Origin: Aquatica leii
Taxonomy: Eukaryota > Arthropoda > Insecta > Coleoptera > Lampyridae
Assembly: GCA_035610365.1 (NCBI GenBank)
Contig: CM069432.1
Location: 279,161,482-279,225,481 of the forward strand
DNA: 64,000 nt
Direction of reading: 5' to 3'
This document shows, piece after piece, positions 20,801 through 32,800 of the stretch (position 1 is its first letter; each line of letters begins with the position of its first letter). The notes under the pieces are model-generated. The model was not told the DNA's origin. It did not search any database and was given only the letters and a program-made list of their open reading frames with translations. The position numbers were made by a program, and so were the translations under genes.

Positions 20801-23800
20801 GTACGACGGCATCGTACTAAACCTAAGAAGAGGATAAGAAGAGCGCTCGAAAATTTGGAACGAGGCGAACAAAAGAGACAAAAAGTAATCTCATCTAGTC
20901 AGACTCCGGAGATTACAATACAAATGGCATCGCCTAGGGAGCAATTGCATAGCATTTATCTCGATGACTAGATTAATGGGAGAAGCGTCCAGTTACTGGT
21001 TGACACGGGAGCGACGAACACCATCATTCGTCCTGACATTTTAGTGGAAAACGAGAAGACATCACCAGTAATAGTACGACTTCGAACGGCCACAGGCGAC
21101 AAAATACCTACTCACGGACAAGTCAAAGTAACCATTGGTTTGGGAAATAGAGTACTCGACCATCAAGTACTGGTAGCCGACATCACGAAAAAAGTTATCT
21201 TGGGAATGGACGTGATAAAGAAGTATGGGTTCCATTTGGATAAGAAGAACGATGTCCTGAAGATCGATAATGAAGAAATTCCTTTTCATTCGTCAGAGAA
21301 GGCAGCCGTGCGAGTCTTATTGAGTGAAGACGTGACTCTGCCTGCAATTACTGAAAGTGTGGTGATGGCACGCCTGGATGGAAGTCTCCGGGAAGGCTAC
21401 ATACGCGCGATTGAACCAATGGAGGGCGGCTTAGTTAAAAAGGGACTACTCGTTGGCAGAACTTTAGTACAAGTGAAGAACACGATGCCAGTAAGGATCT
21501 TAAACATCAACTCAGATCCTGTAACGTTGAAAAACAAGACCGTGGTAGGCCAATACACGCCAGTATCACAAATTGTGAGATGCGTCGAACGAATATACGT
21601 CGCCGAAAAAGTGTCCACAACATCTATTGGACATTTTTACCACCAAATGCCAAAACCTCAGCCAAGACCAGCTGGCTAAAGTTAAAGTGTTGATCCAAGA
21701 GTACCAAGATGTGTTCGCACTGGAGAGTGGCTCCAAAGGAAGAACTAACGTGGTGAAACATAAAATTAATACCGGAGACGCTCGGCCGATACGATAACAT
21801 CCACGCAGACTTCCTTTGGCGAAAAGAGAAGAAGCCTAACAAATAATTACGGATATAGAGAGAGAAGGCGTGATTGAACTTTCAAGTAGCCTATGGGCAT
21901 CCCCAGTAGTACTCGTAAAGAAGAAAGATGGATCAACGAGATTTTGCGTAGACTACAGGCAGCTAAACGACGTGACCAAAAAGGACAGCTACCCTTTACC
22001 CAGAATTGACGATACGCTAGACACCCTGTCAGGATCCCAGCGGTTTTCTACGTTAGATTTAAAAAGTGGATACTAGCAGGTGGAATTAGAACCCAAGGAT
22101 CGTGAAAAAACAGCTTATACGATTGGAACTGGTTTGTGGCAGTTCACTGTGATGCCCTTCGGCCTGTGTAACGCTCCTGCAACGTTCGAGCGTTTGATGG
22201 AGACCATCTTGCGTGGATTGTCTTGGAAGACGTGCTTGGTCTACCTGGACAACGTGATCGTAGTTGGGAGATCGTTTGAAGAACACTTGAACAACTTGAA
22301 GGAAGTGTTCCAGCGATTACGTGGGGCTAACCTCAAACTGAGCCCAAAGAAGTGCCATGTATTTAAGAAGGAAGTGCAATACCTTGGCCAAGTCGTATCT
22401 AGAGATGGAGTAAGGACTGACCCAGACAAAATCCACGATGGGACATCAGGAGGACCCTTTGGCATTAAGAAGACATTGGGTAAAGTACGAGAACAATTCT
22501 ACTGGATGTACTGCAAAGAGGACGTCATGAAATGGTGCCGTAATTGCACGGTCTGCGTATCAGGAACTGGCCCAGCGAGAAAGCGCAAAGCACCCATGAA
22601 GGAATACAACGTAGGAAACCCTTTGGAAAGAGTAGCAATTGATATCGCAGGGCTGTTCCCAGAATCCGATTCGGGAAATATATACATCCTAGTGGCAATG
22701 GATTATTTCACGAAATGGACGGAGGCTTACGCCATACCCAGTCAGGAAGCAGCTACAGTTGCAGACGTATTGGTAAAAGAGTTTTTCTGCGGGTTTGGAG
22801 TTCCATTGGAATTACACTCCGATCAAGGCCGCAATTTTGAGTCTGAGCTATTTCAAGAAGTTTGCTGACTGTTGAAAATTAAGAAAACTAGGACAACGCC
22901 TCTCCATCCTAAATCTGATGGCATGGTTGAACGGATGAATCGAACAATGGGCAAGTACTTAGCCAAGATAGTGTCCGAACACCAAAGAAACTGGGATCAG
23001 TACTTGCACCTTTTCCTAATGGCATACCGATCATCCGTTCACGAAAGCACAGGCCAAACACCATCCTGTGTCATGCTCGGTCGTGAAATACGGTTACCAT
23101 GCGATCTTCAATTTGGACGAAGACCGGAAGAAGTTGCTGGAGAAGATTACGTCAGCAAGCTGGCCAAAACACTAGACGAAGTACATAAAGAGGTCCGTAA
23201 AAACACACAAATTGCCAGCGACAGGATGAAAACAAGATATGACGTCAAGGCGCAAAATGGGGGGTATCAACCTGGCGATATATGGTCTGGTTGTATAATC
23301 CTCAAAGGAGACGTGGTTTGTCGCCGAAGCTGCAAAGGCGATGGTAGGGCCCCTATGAAGGCGTGCAGCGTATTAACGACGTCATATATCGCATCCGAAA
23401 ACCGCCCAGAGGCAAGCCAAAAGTGGTTCACGTCGATCGTCTAGCCCCGTTTGCTGACGATAACCACAATACGCAAGTTCAGGTCCGAACCAGAGTAATA
23501 AGTAGCAGAACCAGGAATCCAATAGAAGAAATGGAGTTCGAGAAGTTTATGAACTTATACGGAGGTTCTGGAAAAGCTAGGTTCGGAGTTACCACCGAGG
23601 AACAACAAGACCTGTTCCAGACACAAAAAGATTACGCTATTGCACATTGCGTGAGCGAGAATCTTGACATGTCCATAGGGGTTGCAGTCGTGTTTAAAAA
23701 GAAGTTTGGGCAGCTAGATGAATTACGAAGACAGCAACCGGCAGTCGGAAAAGTTTTAGGACTACGTGGTGACGGACGCTTCGTTTTCTATCTGGTTACC

Positions 23801-26800
23801 AAGAAATACTCACGTGTCAAGCCGTTATACAAAGATCTGTGGCGAACATCATGGAGTCTCAAGAGAGAAATGGAGTTCCATCATGTTAAGAAATTGGCAG
23901 TGTCCAAGCTTGGTTGTGGCTTAGATCAACTGAATTGGACGACAGTTCGAAACATGTTGGAGGTCGTCTTGCGAGGAACAGGCATTCAAGTGTTGGTCTG
24001 TAGTTACCAACCAAGGAGAATATTGGGTCAGGAAAAGTCCATTGACTGTTACTTTTATGGTCAAGGAAGTTGCCGAAATGGAGGAAGCTGCCGCTATCGC
24101 CACGATCCTTTTTACCGGTGTCGCATCCAGTCTCCTGTTCTGGGACAGAACAGTCCTAAGAAAGGAGCAGTGAAACGTTCGAGAAGTTATTTGCAAATTC
24201 AAGAGCCTTCTAGAAGCTGTTATCTATTTTCTAGAAGATATATTGAAAGATATGGAACACTCGAGAATGATTTTCAAAATGTGTATATATACCAACGAAA
24301 CAAATCGTAGGTCAGTTATTGCCGTAATGCGAATACAGCTGTGTTAAAAAGATTATTCAAGTTGAAATAAATAAGTCGTTAGCACGTGTGTCTAGATAAA
24401 TATACCGAGAATAATCTTGTACGTGATTTTAGTGTAAACAATTGTGTGAAGCTATCCGAGGTCTTTATCTTATCTTAATTAGTGTAAGTGTTTTTATTAA
24501 ATGTTATTAGATTTTACATGTGTACATATTTCTGGTATAAGTAAAACATATTTTTAGTCGTTTAAATAAATTAGTTTTTAATAATAAAATACGTAACAGT
24601 AGGTATCTACGCCGATTAAAAAGCTTAGCTTAAATTTTTCTTTGATATCATTATCTGTTACCTATTATTGTATAAGCAATCTGACCAACAGTTTGAATCA
24701 ATTCCTTTTTTTCAAATTAATTATATTGTTTCAAATATCACAATTATTGAATTTAAACAAACTATAACCTTTTTTTTTCATAACGTCGAAAGTTAAATTT
24801 CAATAAGGTTAAATTCACCTGTAATTATAAGTAATGAATGTAATACTATGCGATCTCAATTGGATGATATATACATATATATTTAAACTTCAAGTTTTTT
24901 TTTTATTCTTCTTACCAAAGATTTTCCTGTTTTTTTATAACACACCCTTAGTGTGGTGGTTAGAGTTGTAAATTGAAAACAGGTGGCGCTTAATTTGTTG
25001 TTTCACGTTAAATTTAACCTAGACCGTCTTCACTGGGCTTAGTCGGACTTCTATCCACGGCTTTACCAAGTTGGAGCTGATTAAAGATATGAAAGGCAAG
25101 AATAAAAAGTAGGTTATTTGTTGTTTAAAAAAGAATTATATATAAGCGTCGCATTTTTGGCGCCCAACGTGGGGCCAAATTGTTTTTTTCCGTTTTAGAT
25201 CACGTGGTTTAATAGATTCATTTTTTTTTGGTTTAGCCAGATAGGTGTTATCCCCTGCAAATAATTGTAGGATACTATTTGTCGTGTAATTTTCTAGTAG
25301 TACAAAAATTTAATCCAGTCTTTTTTTCCTGTATTCTACTTAGTGTCAAAATTTTGTTTTCAGTGTAATTGTCTTTGGGAAAAAAACTTTTATTCGTTTT
25401 CTAGGGTTTCAAAATGGCTCGTTCGGGATATCACAATATGGAAGTTAATCGTCTTAATCAAGATGAACTTGAGTACGAACTTAAAATCAGAGGATTTACT
25501 GAGATTCAAACATGCGAACGTATGCGTGCTGCACTTCGAAGTGCATTTCGTTTAGAGAAAGAAAGCAGTCAACTAATTTATCCAAAATATAGCTTAGTTT
25601 TTGATAATGGCCGAACCTAACGAACTAATAGTCTTGTCAATTCTCCGACGTAGGAAAAGAAATTTATTGGAAGAAACTATTAGGTTCATTAGATTTCGGT
25701 GCCACTTCGACCATTTTAGGAAGTCGGGGATTACAAATTCTAGAATCTCTACAGATACCTATTGTTCCTGCTATTACAAAACAATGCAAAGTAGCTAACG
25801 GCAACAATTGTGAAGTCATTGGCAAAATGTCTGTGCCTATTGCATTAAGGAATACAGTTAAGATAATTGATATTTTAGTCGTACCACAGTTAGCGCACAC
25901 TTTGATATTAGGAATAGATTTTTGGAAGGGGATGAAAATTGTACCTTATTTGAAAGATGATTGCTGGACTTTTGCTAGTTCGTGCGAAACAAGTACCATT
26001 CGACAGGAACCTTTAACCGTAGAAGAGAAAACAAAGTTAACATCACTAATAAAAAAAAACTTTAAAAGGATGGGAAATAATATCGGTCTGACACATAAAC
26101 TAGAGCACGTAATTGAAACCACTTCACTTCCTATCAAACAACGGTACTATCCTGTCTCGCCTCAAGTGCAAAAACACATCGATGAAGAGCTCAACATAAT
26201 GTTAAGAGACGACATTGTTGAAAAGTCGACTAGCGGATGGTCATCACCTATACTCCCAGTACCAAAAAAAGATGGAACATATCGATTTTGTGTCGACTAT
26301 CGAAAGCTAAACGCCGACGCCGTCACTAAAAAGGATGCTTATCCACTTCCATATATCTCGTCTATACTGGAAAAACTTAGAAATGCTACTTATCTGTCAT
26401 CATTGGATATCGTATTGGCAAATTCCTGTTGCTGAAACATCAGTAGATTACACCAGTTTTACAGTACCTGGTAGAAGACCTTTTACGTTTAAGCGCTTGC
26501 CTTTTGGTTTATCGAATAGTAGGTTATTTGTTGTTTAAAAAAGAATTATATTTAACTAATTGCAAAAATAGTTAACAATTATAGTTATATATTATTTTTA
26601 TCTAATTGAAATTACATAAAAATGAGGAGCGGACAAAATGAGTGGCGGACAAAACGGAGTACTTAACGTTTACAGTAGAATTTAAAAAAATCAATTTTCT
26701 TTTCAAATTTGCTTTTATACATAAAAAATCCATTTTGCATTTTTCAACTGAATTTTTACAATACTCTTCTTTACAGTGCAAAATTTTATCATTGTACCCT

Positions 26801-29800
26801 AAAAACATTATGTTCGAGAATTAACTTGGATAGCATGTGGGTTCTTAGAATAAAAATGTCATTTAATTACATCTTATGTGATAACGTTATTTTGTATTTA
26901 TTTTTAAATTACTGAGAAGAAATGTCAGTTCTTAGAACAGTAAATTAAACATCATAACGTTATTTTTGATTTCTTCTTATTAATTTTCGATTTATTTAAC
27001 TCAAAATTTTAATTTTTTTAAACGTTTTATGAAATTTTTTATTTTGACATTTTTTGCTTGTAGCAATTTCACCTTTTAAATGAACAACTTGTTAATCAGA
27101 TACACGTCTGTAAGAATCAAAAGTCAATCATGATGCCGAGCAATCAAAACAATAAAATAAATTCGCAAATTTACAAAATGTTAATTCAAATTTAATATAA
27201 AAATCGATTAAACTAAACTAATTCATTAATGCATATGTTGATAAACAGTACAAAAGAGTAATAACGAAAAGAATAAATCTGTTTATACGTTTGGGTGGGT
27301 AGACGTATCGAGGTGAGGATGGTCCTTGAACGGTTACCTCTGGAATATAAACAAAACACTCTGAGTACTTTTTGATCCAACACAATCTCTGTGCAAAATC
27401 ATTGTAATAATTATCATTCAAAGCTTTAACATTTCATCTAATATCCTCCCATTATCAACTAGTCCGTCCGCTGCACTGCCTATAACACTTTTGCAGTACT
27501 TACTTTGGATATAGTGCGAAAATTAAGAAAAAAACGCGCACAATACTCATCTAAAGCGCACTCAACATGATATAGATTAGCACTGAGCCGTGCAATGATA
27601 CTAAGGGAGAAAACGCGCAGACTCTCCACTCCAGATATTAATAATGGATGCACCATATACATACTCATCAGAACTCAATTTGTCTACACAACTTCCCGGT
27701 GATCACCTCCAACAAAACACATACACCTGTATTGAGACGTGCAGAAAACGCGCAGGTGCCTGCTCCAAATATTTATAATAGTTGACAATTTTGAACAAAC
27801 GGCAGGACAGAAACATATCAATACAAAATTAACATATTTAACGAACTAATCAAGCAAAGATTATATGGAAAAGCATGCTCAGTAACAAACTCACCTTAAT
27901 TTTCCAATACAATTAAATTATAATTCCAAACAAACAACACAACACAAAAATTACTTTCATACATAAGATTTTACATTCAACAATAATTCGAAATATCCAA
28001 TCTTAGGGTGATTTTTCGTCACAGACGATTAACAAAGTTTATGGGAAACTCGCCTATATTCGACTTATCAAATTAAATACATTTGTATATAAAGGGATCG
28101 GAAAGTATAACTCCTTCTCGTCTCGTAGAAATGGAGCTACGTACGAGTTAATCCACATGTAGAAAACTATGAAGTTGTTAGTTAGATAGTAATTATTACA
28201 ACCGCGAATTTCAAAAAATGTATTTGAATTAAACGCGACATAATATTTCTAACTGTACTACGCAAGTGCAAAAATTTGTTTATATAATTGCAGAAACCAT
28301 CTTAGAGACCAGTGGACAGCTGTTTCGTCCTATTTGGACTCCTCAGCACTGGAATACTCTAATGCAGTTTCCACAACTATATAAAACAAATTGCCATAGT
28401 TTTATCCCATTCGGGTGTTAAATTGATTAATAAATCTGAGGCTAAACGCCATCTCGTAGAAATGGAGCTACGTACGAGTTAATTCACATGTAAGAAACTA
28501 TGAAGTTGTTAGTTAGATAATAAATATTACAACCGCGAATTTCAAAAAATGTATTTGAATTATACGCGGCATAATATTTCTAACTGTACTATGCGGGTGC
28601 AAAAATTTGTTTATATAATTGCAGAAACCATCACTAAAGACCAGTGGACAGCTGTTTCGTCATATTTGGATTTTTCAGCACTAGAATATTGTAATGAAGT
28701 TTCCCCAACCATACAAAACAAATTGCCATAGTTTTATCCCATTCGGGTGTTAAATTGATTAATAAATCTGAAATTTTTGCACTTGCGTAGAACAGTTAGA
28801 AATATTATGCCGCGTTTAATTCAAATACATTTCTTGAAATTCGCGGTCTAACTAACAACTTCATAGTTTCCTACATGTGTTCTAGATGATCTAAGTGAAG
28901 TGTATTGATTGGTTCTATTGGTTTTTGTATTGAATGAAAAAATCCTTGTTTTTTTCAGAGTTTCTTTTATTATACAATACAAAATATACGGTTCTAGACA
29001 AGGTCGCATTTTTGGAACCCAATAATTTTCGCATAAACGATATGACGTTTTTTCCAAAGTCATCGTGAGCAGCGCGTACCACTACAACTCATGTGCCGTT
29101 ATTCTATAAACACGACCATGGCGTAAAGCATAATTCTTATACACCTGATGCTCGTTGTCGGTTTCTGGAGGTTTCATTAATACTCGTCTGATATCAAAAA
29201 TATTTTGATCCGTTAACTGTCCGGACAAAACCTAATCGACTTGTTGAATATGCAGTATGTTTTGAGCATTGTTGGTGATACTCAGATTTCGACTTAGGGC
29301 GTCTACATGTTTCATTCGATTGCCTGGACGGTATTTAACATCAAAACTTATACTCTTGCAATTGAAGCCACCACCTGGTAATTCGTGGTATTAATTGCTT
29401 TTTTGCTGGTTGCTTTTAGTGATTTACAATCGGTCACAACGGTAAAATTTATGCCTAATAAGTAACTTCGGAATTTCTTTAAACTTTTTACTACAGCTAG
29501 AGTTTCCAGCTCGTATAAATGGTATTTTAATTCACTTCCGTTTGTTTGTCGACTGTAGTAAGCTATTGGACGAAAATGTTGGTCTGTTTGCAATTGCAAC
29601 AGTATGCCAACTAGTCCAATCATACTAGCATCAATATGAACTTTCGTGGTTAAAGTAGGTTTAAATATCGCTAAAGTTGGTCTATTTATTAGCTGCGCTT
29701 GAAGTTTCCGAAACCTTGCTTCTTCTTGTTCGTCCCATTTCCAAAAAACTGTCCTTTTTGTTAAAGTACTAAGTGGTTTTGCTATTAATGCGTAATTAGG

Positions 29801-32800
29801 AACAAATTGGTGAAAGTAGCCAGTAAGCCCAAAAAACTGTCTAACCTGATGTACAGATTGTGGAGTTGGAAATTGCCTAACAGTTTTATTTTATCTTCTC
29901 CTGGTCAAACCTGACTGTGTACAACCTCGAAACCTAAAAATGTTATCCATCAAAAATGCATATTTTTCTTAAGTTTAATGTCTACCCTTCTTCACGAAAT
30001 AAATGTAGAATTTTCTTTAAGTTGAGTAACGCGTCTTCTAATGTGCGAGCATGTAACAAAACGTCGTCAAGGTAAACGGCAGTAAAATCATTAGCGGATC
30101 GCTGTATTTGATTCATGAATTTTTTTAAAATTTGTGGAGCATTGGTTATCCCAAAAGGCATTCTATTGTACTCATACTGTTCCAACTGAGTAACAAATGC
30201 TGTATACCGTTTTTATGATTCTGATATTGAAGTTTGTTGGTAGCCAGATTTAAGATCCAATTTCGTAAAATAAACACCTCTGATCATCTATTCTGGGTAG
30301 ATGATGGTTATCTTTTACTGTCATACTATTCAGTTTTCTGTAGACAATGCATATTCGATTCGATCTGAATCAGACTCTCGAATAATGTTATTGGTAAGTA
30401 GTTCTCTAATAATGCTCTTCACTGCATTTCTGTCTATTCAGCGCAACCTAGTTCTGTTGACTTTAGTGCAAAGCAATTTCTATATTCGTTCAGAATCCTA
30501 AGTAATTTTCTTTTGTCATCCTTGCTTACGGAACTAATTTTAATTTTATCTTCAGGCAAAGGAGAAAGAGTGGAATCTTTAATGGAAAACATGCACTCTT
30601 TTGGCATTGAGTCGTTCCTTTGTTTAACACACGGCCGTGCTCTGGCCAATAGAGCATCTTTATGAAGATTTAAATCACCATCAGAAAGATTTATGCAAGG
30701 TACTGCGATAACACCATCTGTTGAAACGCGTAAGACTGTATTTGACACCAAGTATTCTTTTCCCTCTTGCAAGCATATCCTTTCAACAAATTTAAATAAT
30801 TTATCGTCCTTTATCAACAACACTTTTGGCAATTCTGTAAAATTTCTACGGATTGCAATTTGAACGTATTTAAGAGAATCTCAAACCACGCAAACTTTGA
30901 CCTCGCCTTCTACCTCATCCACTTTTAAAGTTAATTGTACCGTACTGTTAACTAAAATGCATTCTTGTAGTATATATTATTTAATGGATCGTTTATCCCA
31001 TTTAGTCATGTCATTTGTTTGGGGTTATCCCGCTTCTTCCGATAGCAATCAGCCTCGATATGTTCTTTCCAACGGCAATAATTGCATCTTTTTCCTGTTC
31101 TGAAACTAGTTGTTGTACATGCTCTATCATTATGACCGTTCTTTCCACAGTTGAAACTATTGTCTGTTCTTTGGAAACGTTCTAGATTTTCAGAGATTTT
31201 ACCAAAAAGGCGCCGGTGTTTATGGATTTTCCAAATTCATCTTTGTAATTTGTTAGTGGGACATTAGAAGTACTAACCGTATTTAAAAACTCGTGTAAAG
31301 ATTCCGACGTCTGATGTTTCACAGCTCGAGCTTGATAAGACACGACACCAGTCCCGTGTATCTTGCAACTGTTGAGTAAAACACATTTTTCATAATAATA
31401 TTTAGTGTCTCATCAGGACGTTTGCGACGACGTTGCATTTTGTTTAATAATTCGCAAAAATCTTTTTTAAAGGGAAAGCTTCTTGCAATTCATTTTTCAA
31501 ATCTTCCTAAGTCAATTTTAATGTAGTTAGAAATTTGAACTGTACCTCTGCTAAACCACTAAATCTTTCCATTGCAAAATAAATTGAATCTTTTTCAGAT
31601 CATCCAAAGACAAATTTTAATTCATCGACTTTTTGACACCAAGCTGTTATCTCTTAGTTTTTATTTTCCGGGTGGAATATAGGAATCGCATCGCCTCGAA
31701 CAGTGAGTGATTGATCCTCTTCTATTACCTGAATTCTTAAGAATGTCAGAATAACTTTGGTTAATTTAGTCAAAGCATCAGTTTGTTCATTGCTTTATCG
31801 TGTGTTGGTATTAATATCATTGCCTTCATCAGAAGGAATAGCGTCACGCGCTCGCCTATGGTTCCTAATTGACAGTTGTCTCAATTAACTTTTGAGCAAT
31901 AGAAATAAAAACAGTATCAAAATTATTTTTTTTTAAAATTACGACCATTCACAACCCAGATATCGCCTGTTAAATCCCGCTTCTAAAAAAATTTCTTTGT
32001 AAGACTCAAAAGGTCAATCAGGATGCCACCCAATCAAAACAATAAAATAAAATAAAACAAACACATTTTTGAAACCATGAAAAAATAGTCTTATCTATTT
32101 GCACCTTTTCATTTAGGAACAAGGTTATCATCAACTTGGCGTTTTCCATTTAAAGCTATTATTGTTTAAGCGCCTATTGGATTTATCTTTTACAGCGATC
32201 TTATTCAAACCCATAGCACGGACATCCGACGCTGCTTCGGGTTTTGTGATGGACAAGTCTTTTTGTCTATTAAAAAACGCATGCATCCATCCCATTCTAG
32301 CTATTTTATTACCCTTGTTAGAGGGGTTATTTGACTTATCTCAGCTGCGATTTATCAGATCTTCTGCATTCTTCAATCTGTGTTCATATATTCTGTTTTT
32401 CAAAGATCGGTAAAAAAAATTAAGAGGAGTTAAGTATAGTAACCGCGCTGGCCATTCTATTGTACCGCGTTGGTAAATATTTTATTCAAAAAATTTTTCA
32501 CTGGTACTGCGTAATGAGATGAGACACCGTTTTGTTGAAAGCATATTCTTTTAGATTTAGAACGATTAGAGCAGGAACCAGCTCAAAACGCAGGAAATTC
32601 AGATACCTATCAACAGTTCAAATTCCAAAATTATGGTCCGATACTAAGCTTGCCTTACGTTGATTTTTTATGTATACTGAGTCTGCACTTCTTCAGGCCA
32701 ACAGGAATTCTGTGTACACCAATATCGGGAATTGTGTCTGTTCACCGTACCATTTTAATAAAACGTCGATTCATCACAAAATTGATTTCTCCTGTCGAAG

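Larger units (their letters stand above)
18949..24598 (+). mobile_element. Ty3/gypsy LTR retrotransposon carrying a macrodomain and CCCH finger
   Basis: It has two similar LTRs (18949-19393 and 24171-24598), each beginning TG and ending CA, flanked by GTAG (18945-18948 and 24599-24602), a clean 4-bp target duplication. Inside are a primer-binding site, gag, protease, RT, integrase and an extra macrodomain-zinc-finger region before the 3' LTR. It lies in sense orientation inside Fut8 intron 2. Decay includes an in-frame deletion removing the RT C-terminus and RNase H, an RT active-site change and several stops, so this copy is non-autonomous. Confidence 0.95.
24951..26551 (+). mobile_element. 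Ty3/gypsy relic C with tRNA-Lys primer site and internal deletions
   Basis: An LTR-like stretch (about 24952-25153, boundaries inferred) is followed by an exact primer site at 25158. A gag start (25414-25620), protease and RT follow. At 26518 the RT frame stops abruptly and runs into aggttatttgttgtttaaaa, which repeats the sequence near the 5' LTR end (25110-25143). The 3' part of pol is therefore deleted and only the last part of the 3' LTR remains. Confidence 0.85.

Noticed and set aside
23570..24110. Macrodomain as a host gene exon of Fut8 or of another host gene
   Set aside because: It lies inside the LTRs, in frame with the integrase tail, and has no flanking splice signals matching Fut8 phases.
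32162..32413. Plus-strand 83-codon frame in Fut8 intron 2
   Set aside because: It is antisense to the Tc1/mariner-like relic, whose motifs read on the minus strand.
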